Positions 17,242 to 26,187 are shown, counted from the first letter of the stretch. The stretch is DNA of 31,649 bases from JAYXXU01 sp037969155 (GCA_037969155.1 JBBKWW010000041.1:1-31649), one strand, 5' to 3'. Translations and numbers: made by a program. Notes: generated by a model not told the origin, from the letters alone.

Positions 17242-17876
17242 GCATCCTGTCACACCTGCGCAGGTGGTTAATGCCACTGGTGGTCTTGTATCTGTTGGTC
17301 TGTATTCCGCTGGGACTGACGGTGTATACCCCGTATGCGTACCACTGGTACTGCCCGATCAATCCACGCTGCGAACTGATCAGTGTCTCATTTGCACAAC
17401 AGTCGATTCAGCAACTGACTGACTTTCTACAGCATCAATCCACGCGTTTATTCCCACCATGGTCACATAAAGAAAATCTGCACATGCTGGAAGTACGCGG
17501 TATGTATGATGTGGCGGCAGGCTTATTTGGCCTACTTCTGCTGTGGCTTGGCTACGATATATGGCAGCCAGATGCGCGGCAACGCTATCAGCGCTATGTG
17601 CGGCACAGCTTATATCTGAGTGTGGGACTGCTGTTGGCAAGTCTACTGGTGATGCCATTTTTTCAGTATTTTTGGCTACACATTTTTCATCCTCTATTAT
17701 TTAACAATGAGTTATGGCGCATTAATCAGGCGGATATTTCGTGGTATCTGATGCCTCGGCAGTTTTTTATGCTGGTGATTGGATTTATTGTACTCAGTAG
17801 CTTACTGCTGCATGTGCTGCTGTGGTATTTGCTGCGCTCACCGGTATCGATGCCCGCTTGTACCGAAAAATCTTGA
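17238..17876 (+). CDS. Integral membrane protein, DUF1461/TIGR01906-like
   Basis: About 213 residues with four hydrophobic segments: one at the N-terminus after a basic RRW, two in the middle (LFGLLLLWLGYDIW and YLSVGLLLASLLVMPFF), and one at the C-terminus. A large extracytoplasmic loop with several Cys and Trp follows the first. The motif HMLEVRGMYDV before the second segment suggests the DUF1461 family, whose function is unknown. The start is unclear. ATG at 17184 would overlap alr by 58 bases; TTG at 17238 overlaps the alr stop as TTGA; ATG at 17271 has GCAGG upstream but loses the basic residues before the helix. It is probably translationally coupled to alr. Confidence 0.7.
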   Translation: MSILSHLRRWLMPLVVLYLLVCIPLGLTVYTPYAYHWYCPINPRCELISVSFAQQSIQQLTDFLQHQSTRLFPPWSHKENLHMLEVRGMYDVAAGLFGLLLLWLGYDIWQPDARQRYQRYVRHSLYLSVGLLLASLLVMPFFQYFWLHIFHPLLFNNELWRINQADISWYLMPRQFFMLVIGFIVLSSLLLHVLLWYLLRSPVSMPACTEKS

Positions 17877-17888
17877 ATCACCATTCGC

Positions 17889-17914
17889 AGGCCCAGTCAA
17901 TTCGACTGGCCTTT
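17889..17914 (+). terminator. Weak terminator after the DUF1461-like gene
   Basis: CCAGTC-AATTC-GACTGG, extended imperfectly by AGG/CCT and followed by only three T. It would separate the alr unit from the TRAP operon. Confidence 0.4.
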
Positions 17915-17965
17915 ACCCCGTAACTACTGAATAATCGACAACTCTTTAAGGCTGGTAACCACGGT

Positions 17966-18499
17966 ATGAATCACGCCTTACTTTGGCTACTTCGACAGAT
18001 TGACCAATTAAATAGGCTGGCTGGTTGGCTGAGTGCCGTGGCAGTGTTGATCGTCACGCTGTTGGCGGTAGTGACAGCACTGGCGCGTAGTGCCAATATC
18101 GGCTCGAATGCCCTGATTGAATTACAGTGGTATTTATTTTCGATGATTTTTTTATTGGCTGCGGGCTGGACGCTACAACAAGATCAACATGTGCGCGTCG
18201 ATGTACTGTCTAAAAACTGGTCCCTGAAGACTCGTATCTGGATCGATTTAATTGGGCATAGTCTGGTACTGCTGCCACTGGCAAGCGTGCTGATGTGGCT
18301 TGGCTTACAGCATAGTATTGGACAGTACCAGTCGGGTGAAATGTCTGCCGATGCCGGGGGCTTATTGCGCTGGCCGGTCTGGGCATTGATTCCGCTGGGC
18401 TTTTTTTTGTTAATACTACAAACACTGGCCGATATGGCTCGAAAAATACAGCAACTGCGCACCACGCCAGTGATTTCGGAGCACGCTGATCATGCTTGA
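17966..18499 (+). CDS. dctQ: TRAP transporter small permease (DctQ)
   Basis: This 177-residue protein has four transmembrane helices and the DctQ hallmarks: ALIELQWYLFSMIFLLAAGWTLQQDQHVRVDV near residues 50-77, and GLLRWPVWALIPLGFFLL in the last helix. It forms the membrane complex with the large permease. Its stop overlaps the start of the large permease gene by 8 bases, so the two are translationally coupled. The ribosome site is weak. Confidence 0.93.
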   Translation: MNHALLWLLRQIDQLNRLAGWLSAVAVLIVTLLAVVTALARSANIGSNALIELQWYLFSMIFLLAAGWTLQQDQHVRVDVLSKNWSLKTRIWIDLIGHSLVLLPLASVLMWLGLQHSIGQYQSGEMSADAGGLLRWPVWALIPLGFFLLILQTLADMARKIQQLRTTPVISEHADHA

Positions 18500-19937
18500 C
18501 ACTGGTTATCTAGCACCGCTGATGTTTTTAACCCTGTTTATCCTGCTGCTGACTGGCTATCCCGTCGCGTTCGTGTTGGGTGCAGTCGCACTCATTTTTG
18601 GACTGATCGGTGTCTGGTTAGAGGTGATTCCACTGGCATTGGTGAATGCCGTACCGGACCGATTATTCGGTATCATGCGCAATGATACACTGCTGGCGAT
18701 TCCATTTTTTACCCTGATGGGGTTGGTCTTAGAGCGCAGTGGTATCGCTGAACAACTGCTGTCTTCGATGGGGCGTGCCTTGGGGCGAGTGCGTGGTGGC
18801 TTGGCCTTATCGGTGGTGCTGGTCGGCAGTCTACTCGCAGCCACGACTGGCGTGGTCGCGGCCAGTGTGATGGCAATGGGGTTGATTGCTTTGCCGATTA
18901 TGCTGCGACAAGGCTACTCACCCGCACTCTCCAGCGGCGTGATTATGGCCTCTGGGACGCTGGCGCAGATTTTGCCGCCGTCCTTGGTATTGATTGTATT
19001 GGCAGATACGCTCGGTGCATCAGTCGGCGACATGTTTATCGGAGCGATGCTGCCGAGTGCGCTACTGATCGGCTTGTTTTTAGGTTTTATTGTACTGAGT
19101 GCATGGCTAAAGCCAAGTCTCTTTCCACCTGTGCCGCAACAGGCTGAGTCGATTGACTGGAGCCCTATTATCAGCAGCATGGCGCCTGCATTACTGCTGA
19201 TCGTATTGGTATTGGGCTCGATTTTTATTGGTGTGGCCACGCCGACTGAAGCAGGTGCGATTGGTGCAGTCTGTGCGTTGATTTTAGCGCTGCTCAAGCG
19301 CCGACTTAATCGCGGTAATCTCAGCGCAGCACTACAGCAGACCGCACGGCTAACCTGTTTCGTGATGTTTATTTTGATTGGCTCCAGTTTGTTTGGGCTG
19401 GTATTCCGCGCACTTGGCGGTGATCTTTGGGTGGTGGATTTATTCAACCAGTTACCGGGTGGCGTGATTGGCTTTTTATTGGTGGTTAATTTACTGATTT
19501 TTATCTTAGGCTGCTTTCTGGATTTTTTTGAAATCGTGTTTATCGTGGTGCCACTACTGGTTCCCTTGCTGCATCAGTTTGGCTTGTCACCGGTCTGGTT
19601 TGGGATCATATTGGCCATGAATTTACAGACCTCTTTTTTAACGCCACCGTTTGGTTTTTCGCTGTTTTATTTAAAAAGCGTCGCACCCAGCAGCTTGCCA
19701 CTCCACGCCTTGTATCGCGGTGCGATTCCATTTATCGTGATTCAACTATTGATGGTCATGCTGTTAATTAAATTCCCGCAACTGGTGCTGGTCAAAACCA
19801 ACACTCAACAGCCGCTTGCACCGCATATGACAGCGCTTACCCTGCAAGACGATGGCACAGGGACAGCCGATGCCATCCGCTTGATGTTACAAATCGCTGA
19901 AGAACAACGCAGCTCAGCCGCGCCCTCTGTACCATAA
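18492..19937 (+). CDS. dctM: TRAP transporter large permease (DctM)
   Basis: This 481-residue member of the DctM family has about 12 hydrophobic segments and carries out sodium-coupled substrate uptake. The family signatures AIPFFTLMG near residue 70 and TEAGAIGA near 250 are visible, as is the LQTSFLTPPFGFSLFYLK signature near 380. It starts with GGAG 10 nt upstream, inside the small-permease gene. The C-terminal tail of about 40 hydrophilic residues after the last helix is longer than in many homologues. The binding-protein gene follows 11 nt later. Confidence 0.95.
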   Translation: MLDTGYLAPLMFLTLFILLLTGYPVAFVLGAVALIFGLIGVWLEVIPLALVNAVPDRLFGIMRNDTLLAIPFFTLMGLVLERSGIAEQLLSSMGRALGRVRGGLALSVVLVGSLLAATTGVVAASVMAMGLIALPIMLRQGYSPALSSGVIMASGTLAQILPPSLVLIVLADTLGASVGDMFIGAMLPSALLIGLFLGFIVLSAWLKPSLFPPVPQQAESIDWSPIISSMAPALLLIVLVLGSIFIGVATPTEAGAIGAVCALILALLKRRLNRGNLSAALQQTARLTCFVMFILIGSSLFGLVFRALGGDLWVVDLFNQLPGGVIGFLLVVNLLIFILGCFLDFFEIVFIVVPLLVPLLHQFGLSPVWFGIILAMNLQTSFLTPPFGFSLFYLKSVAPSSLPLHALYRGAIPFIVIQLLMVMLLIKFPQLVLVKTNTQQPLAPHMTALTLQDDGTGTADAIRLMLQIAEEQRSSAAPSVP

Positions 19938-19948
19938 GGAACTTCCCG

Positions 19949-21067
19949 ATGAACCGTCGTGACCTGCTTGGCCAACTGGCTGCTGTTTCTGCGACAGCAA
20001 GCTTACCCTGCTTCACCCGCACTGCCAGCGCAAAGACGCCTGCTGCCCCCAGCATTACACAAGGGCGAGTGCAGTGGCGCATGGCATCAAGCTTTCCAAA
20101 AAGCCTAGATGCGATTTATGGCGCGGGCGAAATGCTGGCACGGCGAGTGGCACAACTGACTGATGGTCGCTTTCAGATTCGAGTCTTTGCTGCCGGTGAA
20201 TTGATTCCTGCCTTACAGGTGTTTGATGCGGTACAACAAGGGACGATTCAATGCGGTCACACGGCCAGCTATTATTATGTCGGTAAAAACCGCGCATTCG
20301 CCTTTGAAACCTGTTTGCCATTTGGTTTGACGGCACGGCAACAAGTGGCGTGGTATAGCGTCGGTGGTGGCCGAGAGCTGATCCAAGACTTTCTGAAACC
20401 TTATGGGGTGACCAGCTTTACTGGTGGTAATACGGGTGCGCAAATGGGCGGCTGGTTTCGTCAGCCCGTGAACAGCCTAGCAGAGCTGCAAGGGCTAAAA
20501 ATGCGCATTCCCGGTATTGGTGGTGAGATTTTATCGCGGATGGGGGCGATTCCACAGACCATTGCTGGTGGTGATATTTATCCTGCTTTGGAACGTGGCA
20601 CGATTGATGCGGCAGAGTGGGTCGGGCCTTATGACGACGAAAAAATGGGCTTTTATAAAGTTGCACCGTATTACTACTTTCCCGGTTGGTGGGAAACGGG
20701 GCCGCAGTTGAGTTTTTATGTGAATCAAGCTGAGTTTCAAAAGCTACCAAAAACCTTTCAAGCCGCCTTCGAAGTGGCCGCGAGTGAAGCATCAACGTGG
20801 ATGCTGGCGACGTATGATGCCAAAAATCCATTGGCACTGACCCGTCTGATTAACCAGCATCAGATTCGACTGATGGCCTATCCAGATGATTTATTAAAAA
20901 AAGCACATCATACCGCTTTTGCATTTTATGAAGAGCAGGCGGCGAGTAATCCTGCTTTTGCCAAGCTGTACCGCTCTTGGCAGCCATTTCGGCGACTACA
21001 AGGTGGTTGGTTTAACCTCGCAGAAACCTCGCTAGAGAACTTTATGTATAAGCGTGCCATTCGCTAG
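19949..21067 (+). CDS. dctP: TRAP substrate-binding protein, 2-oxoacid (TakP)-like
   Basis: This 372-residue periplasmic binding protein has a Tat-type signal peptide (NRRDLLG, then a hydrophobic stretch ending in ASA). The region from Arg186 (LKMRIPGIGGEILSRMGA) through GGDIYPALERGTIDAAEWVGPYDDEKMGF (208-235) matches the subgroup that includes Rhodobacter TakP (2-oxoacids) and a Thermus lactate-binding protein. Arg186, Trp224 and nearby acids are the expected ligand residues. Substrate is therefore inferred to be a 2-oxo or 2-hydroxy monocarboxylate, not C4-dicarboxylates. AAGGA precedes the ATG. It is last in the operon, after the permeases, and its 3' end overlaps the convergent regulator gene by 26 bases. 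Confidence 0.92.
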   Translation: MNRRDLLGQLAAVSATASLPCFTRTASAKTPAAPSITQGRVQWRMASSFPKSLDAIYGAGEMLARRVAQLTDGRFQIRVFAAGELIPALQVFDAVQQGTIQCGHTASYYYVGKNRAFAFETCLPFGLTARQQVAWYSVGGGRELIQDFLKPYGVTSFTGGNTGAQMGGWFRQPVNSLAELQGLKMRIPGIGGEILSRMGAIPQTIAGGDIYPALERGTIDAAEWVGPYDDEKMGFYKVAPYYYFPGWWETGPQLSFYVNQAEFQKLPKTFQAAFEVAASEASTWMLATYDAKNPLALTRLINQHQIRLMAYPDDLLKKAHHTAFAFYEEQAASNPAFAKLYRSWQPFRRLQGGWFNLAETSLENFMYKRAIR

Positions 21068-22178
21068 TCCCACTGACACTGCCCTCAAGCTCATCTGCAC
21101 TGAGTGACACAACCGCCCAGACGCGCCACACCCACTCATCGGGTTGCAGTGCAGCCCGCTCAGCAGCAGCAAAACGACTAGATGGCACGAACCACAGCAC
21201 CTGCCCTTCTAAACAAATGCGCTGCCGTAAGCATAAGCCGCCTTCGATCACCCGCACGGCTTTGGCATTATCCGGCAGATCAGCCGCCTGACACGGACTG
21301 ACCTGCACATGCAAGTAGGCGGTCGATGCAGCCATCGCCCAACGTCCGGCGGGCAAGCGAAATACCAACGTCGCTTGCTGATGCAGAGCTGGCATATGAC
21401 CAATCGCAGCATGCGTCGGATCAGCGGGGGGGTGCTCATAAATCGGCAAAATCGGTACGCGCACCGCATTGGAGGCTTGTAATACGGTGAATTTCACCCG
21501 ATTTTCCATCGCACGTAACTGACCGTGGCGCAGCCCAAGCACCTGTGCCAAACGATGCGACTGCCATTCATTTGGGATTGCCGCGCCCTGCTCCCATTGC
21601 TGAATTTTAAACGCATCGACATGCAGTAACGTCGCCAATTCTCGGCGTTCCAAGCGGCGTTGCTGACGCGCACGACGCAATTGCAGCGGCGATAGAGTCG
21701 ACGCGGCAGTGGTGTTTTCTGCGCTCGACACTGGCGCTTCGGTATAAGACTCAAACGCCGCAGGCGGGGCTGATTCGGCCATGCCTGCGGATTCTAAACG
21801 CACCAAATCAGTATGCTCAGACCAATCAATATTCGGATGGTCGTCAGATTCCGGCGCAGTACAACTCAATACCGACAGCTCTGTTTTGGCCGGCAATGGC
21901 ACTGGATCTGATGGTTTCGGCGCAATACACGCTGGATACTGGAATAAATCAGGCCGTAGGTCACTGGGTTGGCAATTCAATAAACTGGCTAATTTGGGTA
22001 ACCAACGCGTATCCGGACGATGGCGACCCGTTTCCCATTGCGCAATCGCTGGCCCACTGATACCTAAGCGTTCCGCCAAGGCTTTTTGTGACAATCCCGC
22101 TTGTTTACGCAAGTGACGCAAACGCTCCGCCAGCGAATCATCAGCGAGTCCTGCACTATCCAGACGTTGACTTGACAC
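21042..22178 (-). CDS. Regulator with two XRE-type helix-turn-helix domains
   Basis: A 378-residue predicted DNA-binding protein. The first XRE/HTH_3 domain spans about 17-75 (LRKQAGLSQKALAERLGI, then IAQWETGRHRPDT). An acidic Pro/Ser/Ala-rich linker follows (about 80-160). A second, more diverged HTH lies at about 164-222 (RRELATLLHVDAFKIQQWEQG). The C-terminal 140 residues are beta-rich and end in a layout loosely like the S24/LexA fold of phage repressors, but without the serine and lysine of an active peptidase. The start is GTG, supported by GAGGTG 5 nt upstream. It converges on dctP with a 26-base overlap and could regulate the TRAP genes, but nothing in the sequence proves this. Confidence 0.8.
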   Translation of the reverse strand: MSSQRLDSAGLADDSLAERLRHLRKQAGLSQKALAERLGISGPAIAQWETGRHRPDTRWLPKLASLLNCQPSDLRPDLFQYPACIAPKPSDPVPLPAKTELSVLSCTAPESDDHPNIDWSEHTDLVRLESAGMAESAPPAAFESYTEAPVSSAENTTAASTLSPLQLRRARQQRRLERRELATLLHVDAFKIQQWEQGAAIPNEWQSHRLAQVLGLRHGQLRAMENRVKFTVLQASNAVRVPILPIYEHPPADPTHAAIGHMPALHQQATLVFRLPAGRWAMAASTAYLHVQVSPCQAADLPDNAKAVRVIEGGLCLRQRICLEGQVLWFVPSSRFAAAERAALQPDEWVWRVWAVVSLSADELEGSVSGTSEWHAYT

Positions 22179-22289
22179 TCAGCACCTCGATAGTCATCAG
22201 ATGGCTAAAATTAGCACAGCCGACCCATACACAGCAGCAAGCTGATCAGACAGTCTGTGCTATTTGTGCAAAAAAAATTTGACGACCGA

Positions 22290-23003
22290 TTATTGCTCAG
22301 GCACATAGTAATAGCGGTCAACCTGAAACTGCTCGTCAAGCACCAACAACACATCCCGATAACGCCCCACAAAAAGCACGACATTATCTTGATCCGTGAT
22401 TTTTTTCTGATCTTGATCAGAAAGTTGTGCTATTTTTTGTTTTGGACGGTTGCTTTGCATCGCGGTGTGATGACCCAACGGCTCAAATTGTGAGGACAGC
22501 ACACATGCAGCCGAATTTTGCTCGGACATGTGCCGTTGTTGTGCAAACTCCACCGACGACAAACCAGATCTAAACTGTTGAATATTTGTAGATATTAGAC
22601 TTGTAGGGATCGGACTATTAACGACTCGATACCACTCAAATGGACAGGGCAGCGCGATGTTTGTGGTTTGATCATACCAAGTCGTCAGTGAGCGCTGGTC
22701 ATAGGCCTGATACATACCATAACCAAACGCGCCAAGCTGAATCAAAATGATCAAAGACAAATCTAAGATGCGCTCACGCACTGATTTTTTAGGATTATAA
22801 ACCACAAAGGTGAGCGCAGGCCCTAGAATCAAATCCACGCCAACCAGCAGCCACAACACTTGGATACCACCATCCGACCAAAATAACCATGCCGGATACC
22901 ACATCAGTAATAGGGCAAAGCCAACTAAAACCAGCAGCAAAGAAAACAGCAGGTGCAGACCCATCGCTTGAAATTTGGCTCGAACGGCACTTTGATCCAT
23001 CAT
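22290..23003 (-). CDS. tfpZ: TfpX/TfpZ-type IV pilin accessory protein
   Basis: This 237-residue protein has three N-terminal transmembrane helices (about 15-40, 44-64 and 80-100), then a periplasmic domain. The signature LLVGVDLILGPALTFVVYNP at the second helix is typical of TfpX/TfpZ proteins, which assist assembly of particular type IV pilins and are usually encoded next to pilA. No pilin gene is in this window, so it is an orphan copy here. Two adjacent ATGs (23003 and 23000) are possible; GGGTCA upstream is a weak ribosome site. The symbol is by family resemblance only. Confidence 0.75.
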   Translation of the reverse strand: MMDQSAVRAKFQAMGLHLLFSLLLVLVGFALLLMWYPAWLFWSDGGIQVLWLLVGVDLILGPALTFVVYNPKKSVRERILDLSLIILIQLGAFGYGMYQAYDQRSLTTWYDQTTNIALPCPFEWYRVVNSPIPTSLISTNIQQFRSGLSSVEFAQQRHMSEQNSAACVLSSQFEPLGHHTAMQSNRPKQKIAQLSDQDQKKITDQDNVVLFVGRYRDVLLVLDEQFQVDRYYYVPEQ

Positions 23004-23176
23004 TGACCCACAATCCTAAATAAATTAAATCCTGCGCAGCCCAGACTACTCAATACGACGAATCGTGTGAGTCCACTGAGTCAAAGGCTTATCTTAAGCA
23101 AAAATAGTAAAGATACAAGGAAATAACGACGCTTGCCCGCAGCAGCTTTTTAATATTGGGTTTTAATTGGAAAATG

Positions 23177-23290
<114 letters not shown>

Positions 23291-23301
23291 TTGCAGGAGC
23301 A

Positions 23302-23329
23302 AGTATAGTCAGTTAAGCTGACATTGCAA
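23302..23329 (-). promoter_or_regulatory. Promoter of the SRP RNA gene
   Basis: On the minus strand TTGCAA (23329-23324), a 16-nt spacer and TATACT (23307-23302) lie so that transcription would begin around 23290-23295, the predicted RNA 5' end. Confidence 0.65.
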
Positions 23330-23450
23330 GCAGATGCCGCCTAAAAATCTGCTGTCTGCTGTTTTAATATCCGAAAGCTGCACCTGTTGACGCCCTAGCT
23401 ATGATTTAATATCGACTGATCTCTCACCTAGAATTCACAGTACATCCCCC

Positions 23451-24038
23451 ATGAATGCGCCCTGCTCGACCTACACAGGCTCAACGGAATACGTTTCTTG
23501 GTTTGCCTCACCACTTGGATTGCTGCGTATCAGCCATGATCGCAATAGAATTTCTGCTCTGGATTATGTGGCGATGACTCAGGTGTCTGCGTCAGTATCC
23601 GTGTCAGTATCAGCACTGCCCCGAGCGTGGCAGCAGGCACTAGCGGATTATTTTGCTGGCGAATTAGATGCACTACTCCAACTGCCGATCAAGCTCAAGC
23701 AAGGCACGGATTTTCAGCGACAAGTCTGGCTCAGCCTACGCCACATCCCAGCAGGTCATACCTACAGCTATCGGCAACTGGCGCAGGCGATTGGGCGGCC
23801 AAAAGCCATGCGGGCAGTCGGTCAAGCCCTGTCAAAAAACCCACTGAGCATCATTCTGCCCTGCCATCGAGTTATCTTACAATCCGGTGGCTTGGGGGGC
23901 TATGCAGGTCGCAGTGACATAGGTCAAATGCGCAAGCAATTTTTGCTGTGGCACGAGTGTGGTTTTGGCGCACAACGTACGTCCTCATGTCCACCGCATG
24001 AAAAAAACCAACAGCTGCGTCGGGAGAGCACGGATTGA
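23451..24038 (+). CDS. ogt: Methylated-DNA-protein cysteine methyltransferase (Ogt/MGMT)
   Basis: Suicide repair protein removing alkyl groups from O6-alkylguanine (and O4-alkylthymine) in DNA. Acceptor Cys138 is in the invariant PCHRV, preceded by NPLSIIL and followed by GGLGGYAG. The N-terminal half holds the small ribonuclease-like domain. No Ada AraC or zinc domain is present, so this is the stand-alone form. A Ser/Val repeat (SASVSVSVSA, about residues 46-55), encoded by imperfect 12-nt repeats, may vary in length. No good ribosome site precedes the ATG at 23451. The C-terminal 25 residues beyond the core are hydrophilic and unconserved in appearance. Confidence 0.93.
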   Translation: MNAPCSTYTGSTEYVSWFASPLGLLRISHDRNRISALDYVAMTQVSASVSVSVSALPRAWQQALADYFAGELDALLQLPIKLKQGTDFQRQVWLSLRHIPAGHTYSYRQLAQAIGRPKAMRAVGQALSKNPLSIILPCHRVILQSGGLGGYAGRSDIGQMRKQFLLWHECGFGAQRTSSCPPHEKNQQLRRESTD

Positions 24039-24071
24039 ATCGCGTCACTCACACACCACAGGGAGGCCAAA

Positions 24072-25121
24072 ATGACACAGCAAAAGCCTGATCACAGCCT
24101 GCATTACAGCCTGCCCACCCAGCATAGTGCGCATCATGGCTTGCTGAAATCACGATTCGACTATCCGACGAACGCGCACTCGCACACCCGAGGATTTTTT
24201 CATCCATGGCAATTGCCAGCACGACAAGGTACACATGTGTTGTCTTGGCTACTGAATCGCCAACCCGCACCATGGCCACGTCGCCAATCGAACCCAGCAG
24301 GACAACATTTACCCAGTGCCCGGCCTGATGCCACTCTAGATGATTGGAAAGTCTGCTTTATCGGCCACGTCACGACACTGATTCAGATTGGGCGTTATAA
24401 TTTTTTAACCGATCCAGTCTGGTCGATGCGTGCCAGCCCAGTAGGCTTTGCAGGCCCTAAGCGCGTACGACCCGCAGGTTTGGCCTTGCAACAACTGCCA
24501 CCAATTGATGCGGTATTGCTGAGCCATAACCACTACGATCATATGGATTTGGCGGCACTGAACTGGCTGCATCAGCGCGATCAGATGCCGATCTACACGG
24601 GATTGGCCAATGCCCAGTATCTGCCGAAACAAATGAATGTGATCGAAATGGACTGGTGGGATCAGTTGCCACTGCCGCAAGAACCGCAGATTCGGATTGC
24701 ATTCACCCCAGCACAGCATTTTTCGGGACGTGGCCTACGTGATGGCAACCAAGCATTGTGGGGCGGACTATCTATTCTGACACCAGATGATCATTTATTT
24801 TTTGCTGGCGATACCGGTTATAGCGGGCATTTTAGCGAAATCCAGCAGCGACTAGGCGCACCTCGATTGGCTTTATTACCGATTGGGGCATACGAACCAC
24901 GCGCCATCATGCAGGCCATGCACATGAATCCTGCCGATGCGGTACAAGCACATCTGGATCTCGCCGCCAAACGCTCACTTGCCATCCACTATCGAACCTT
25001 TCAACTGACTGACGAAGCAATGAACCAACCGCTGCTGGAGCTTGCCACTGCTTTAACACAACAGCAACTGGCACAGGATTGCTTCTGCACCCCGATGGAA
25101 GGTGAGATGGTGGTGGTCTAA
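24072..25121 (+). CDS. MBL-fold metallohydrolase, NAPE-PLD/UlaG-like
   Basis: This 349-residue cytoplasmic metallo-beta-lactamase-fold hydrolase has an intact metal site: HNHYDH (His152, His154, Asp156, His157), then PAQHFSGRG, FAGDTGYSGHF, and a late HYRTF His. The arrangement resembles the NAPE-PLD/RomA-like branch, whose bacterial substrates are mostly unknown. GGGAGG precedes the ATG. The gene begins 33 nt after ogt and the two may be cotranscribed. The first 95 residues are His/Pro/Gln-rich and poorly structured before the fold begins. Confidence 0.88.
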   Translation: MTQQKPDHSLHYSLPTQHSAHHGLLKSRFDYPTNAHSHTRGFFHPWQLPARQGTHVLSWLLNRQPAPWPRRQSNPAGQHLPSARPDATLDDWKVCFIGHVTTLIQIGRYNFLTDPVWSMRASPVGFAGPKRVRPAGLALQQLPPIDAVLLSHNHYDHMDLAALNWLHQRDQMPIYTGLANAQYLPKQMNVIEMDWWDQLPLPQEPQIRIAFTPAQHFSGRGLRDGNQALWGGLSILTPDDHLFFAGDTGYSGHFSEIQQRLGAPRLALLPIGAYEPRAIMQAMHMNPADAVQAHLDLAAKRSLAIHYRTFQLTDEAMNQPLLELATALTQQQLAQDCFCTPMEGEMVVV

Positions 25122-25204
25122 TCGTCACCCACTGTATCGTCTCATTGCAGCCTATTACGCCAGCGAACAGGCTGATTTTTATTTGCATGTCTTGGAATTT
25201 ACTG

Positions 25205-26107
25205 ATGAATACCTCTCGTTTAACCTTGCTTAGTCTATGCTGCCTACTGAGCAGCAGCCTGCTTAGCCATGCCGCCGTACCGATTGAACGCCGATCACTC
25301 AGCAATAACAGTCAGGCAACACCTGATCCAATTACGGCAGTCCATACCCTGCCGATTGCCCCATTACTAGAGCCGAGCCAACCCAGTATGCTATGGCAAC
25401 TGACCGAGCAAGTTCAACAACTACAAGAAGAGGTTCGACGGCTACGCGGTAACAATGAAAATCAAGAACAACGGCTTGAAACGCTCGAAAAAGAGCTGCA
25501 ATCTCGCTTTGTTGACTTTGACCAACGTCTAGAACAGCTACAAGAGCAACTGCGTGGCAAACTGTCAAATGGCAACGAAGCAACCACCAATGATCCTATT
25601 GCTAGTGGCAACACGGGTAGCGACAGCAATACGGCCACCAGCAATTCAAGAATGATCCCTCCACCCCCGATCAATGCGGCGAACTCGGCGCATTCAGCCA
25701 CCAATCGTACGCCAACCGCATCAGCCGCCGAACAAAAAGCCTATATCGCGGCGTATGATGCCTATAAAGCCGGTAGCACCCCAAAAGCCATCATCGCGAT
25801 GGAAAAATTCATACGAGACTATCCCGATAGTGTGTATATCCCCAATGCGCACTATTGGTTAGGCGAATTCTTTCTCACGCTCACGCCGCCGAATTTTAGC
25901 AATGCCCAAACAGAGTTTAATGTGGTCATGTCGACCTATCCTCGTAGTGCACGCGCCGCCGCCGCGGTTTACCGCTTGGCCAGCATTGCCGAGATCGAGA
26001 GACGCAGTAGTGAAGCCACTCGCCTCATGAATATCTTGCTCAATGACTACCCTGAGAGCACAGAAGCCAGTTACGCACAGGACTTCCTGAATAAACGTCG
26101 CAACTAA
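25205..26107 (+). CDS. CpoB/YbgF-like periplasmic protein (coiled coil + TPR)
   Basis: With the ATG at 25205 the 300-residue product starts with a signal peptide (MNTSRLTLLSLCCLLSSSLLSHA). A coiled coil follows at about 65-120 (LTEQVQQLQEEVRRLRG and similar), then a Ser/Thr/Asn/Pro linker, then TPR_6-type repeats at about 180-300 (AYDAYKAGSTPKAI, YPDSVYIPNAHYWLGEFF). This is the architecture of CpoB, which coordinates Tol-Pal with peptidoglycan synthesis. Here no tol or pal gene is adjacent, so it may be a paralogue. The open frame reaches back to 25145, but the signal peptide fixes the start. Confidence 0.82.
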   Translation: MNTSRLTLLSLCCLLSSSLLSHAAVPIERRSLSNNSQATPDPITAVHTLPIAPLLEPSQPSMLWQLTEQVQQLQEEVRRLRGNNENQEQRLETLEKELQSRFVDFDQRLEQLQEQLRGKLSNGNEATTNDPIASGNTGSDSNTATSNSRMIPPPPINAANSAHSATNRTPTASAAEQKAYIAAYDAYKAGSTPKAIIAMEKFIRDYPDSVYIPNAHYWLGEFFLTLTPPNFSNAQTEFNVVMSTYPRSARAAAAVYRLASIAEIERRSSEATRLMNILLNDYPESTEASYAQDFLNKRRN

Positions 26108-26157
26108 ACAGTCACGCCAAGCACCTGATCAACCGACAGAATCCACACAAAAACGCC

Positions 26158-26187
26158 AGAAGGCTGCATGATTGACAGCAGCCTTCT
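26158..26187. repeat. Inverted repeat between the CpoB-like and SIMPL genes
   Basis: AGAAGGCTGC, a 10-nt loop, GCAGCCTTCT: a perfect 10-bp stem lacking a U-tract on the plus strand. The loop holds a TTGACA (26172-26177) that could be the -35 of a promoter for the next gene (poor -10 TAATAG at 26194-26199). Confidence 0.5.

Noticed and set aside
18914..19447. Long minus-strand reading frame inside dctM
   Set aside because: It is a 177-codon shadow of a membrane protein gene, with Ser/Pro/Thr/Asn-rich content typical of antisense to hydrophobic codons.
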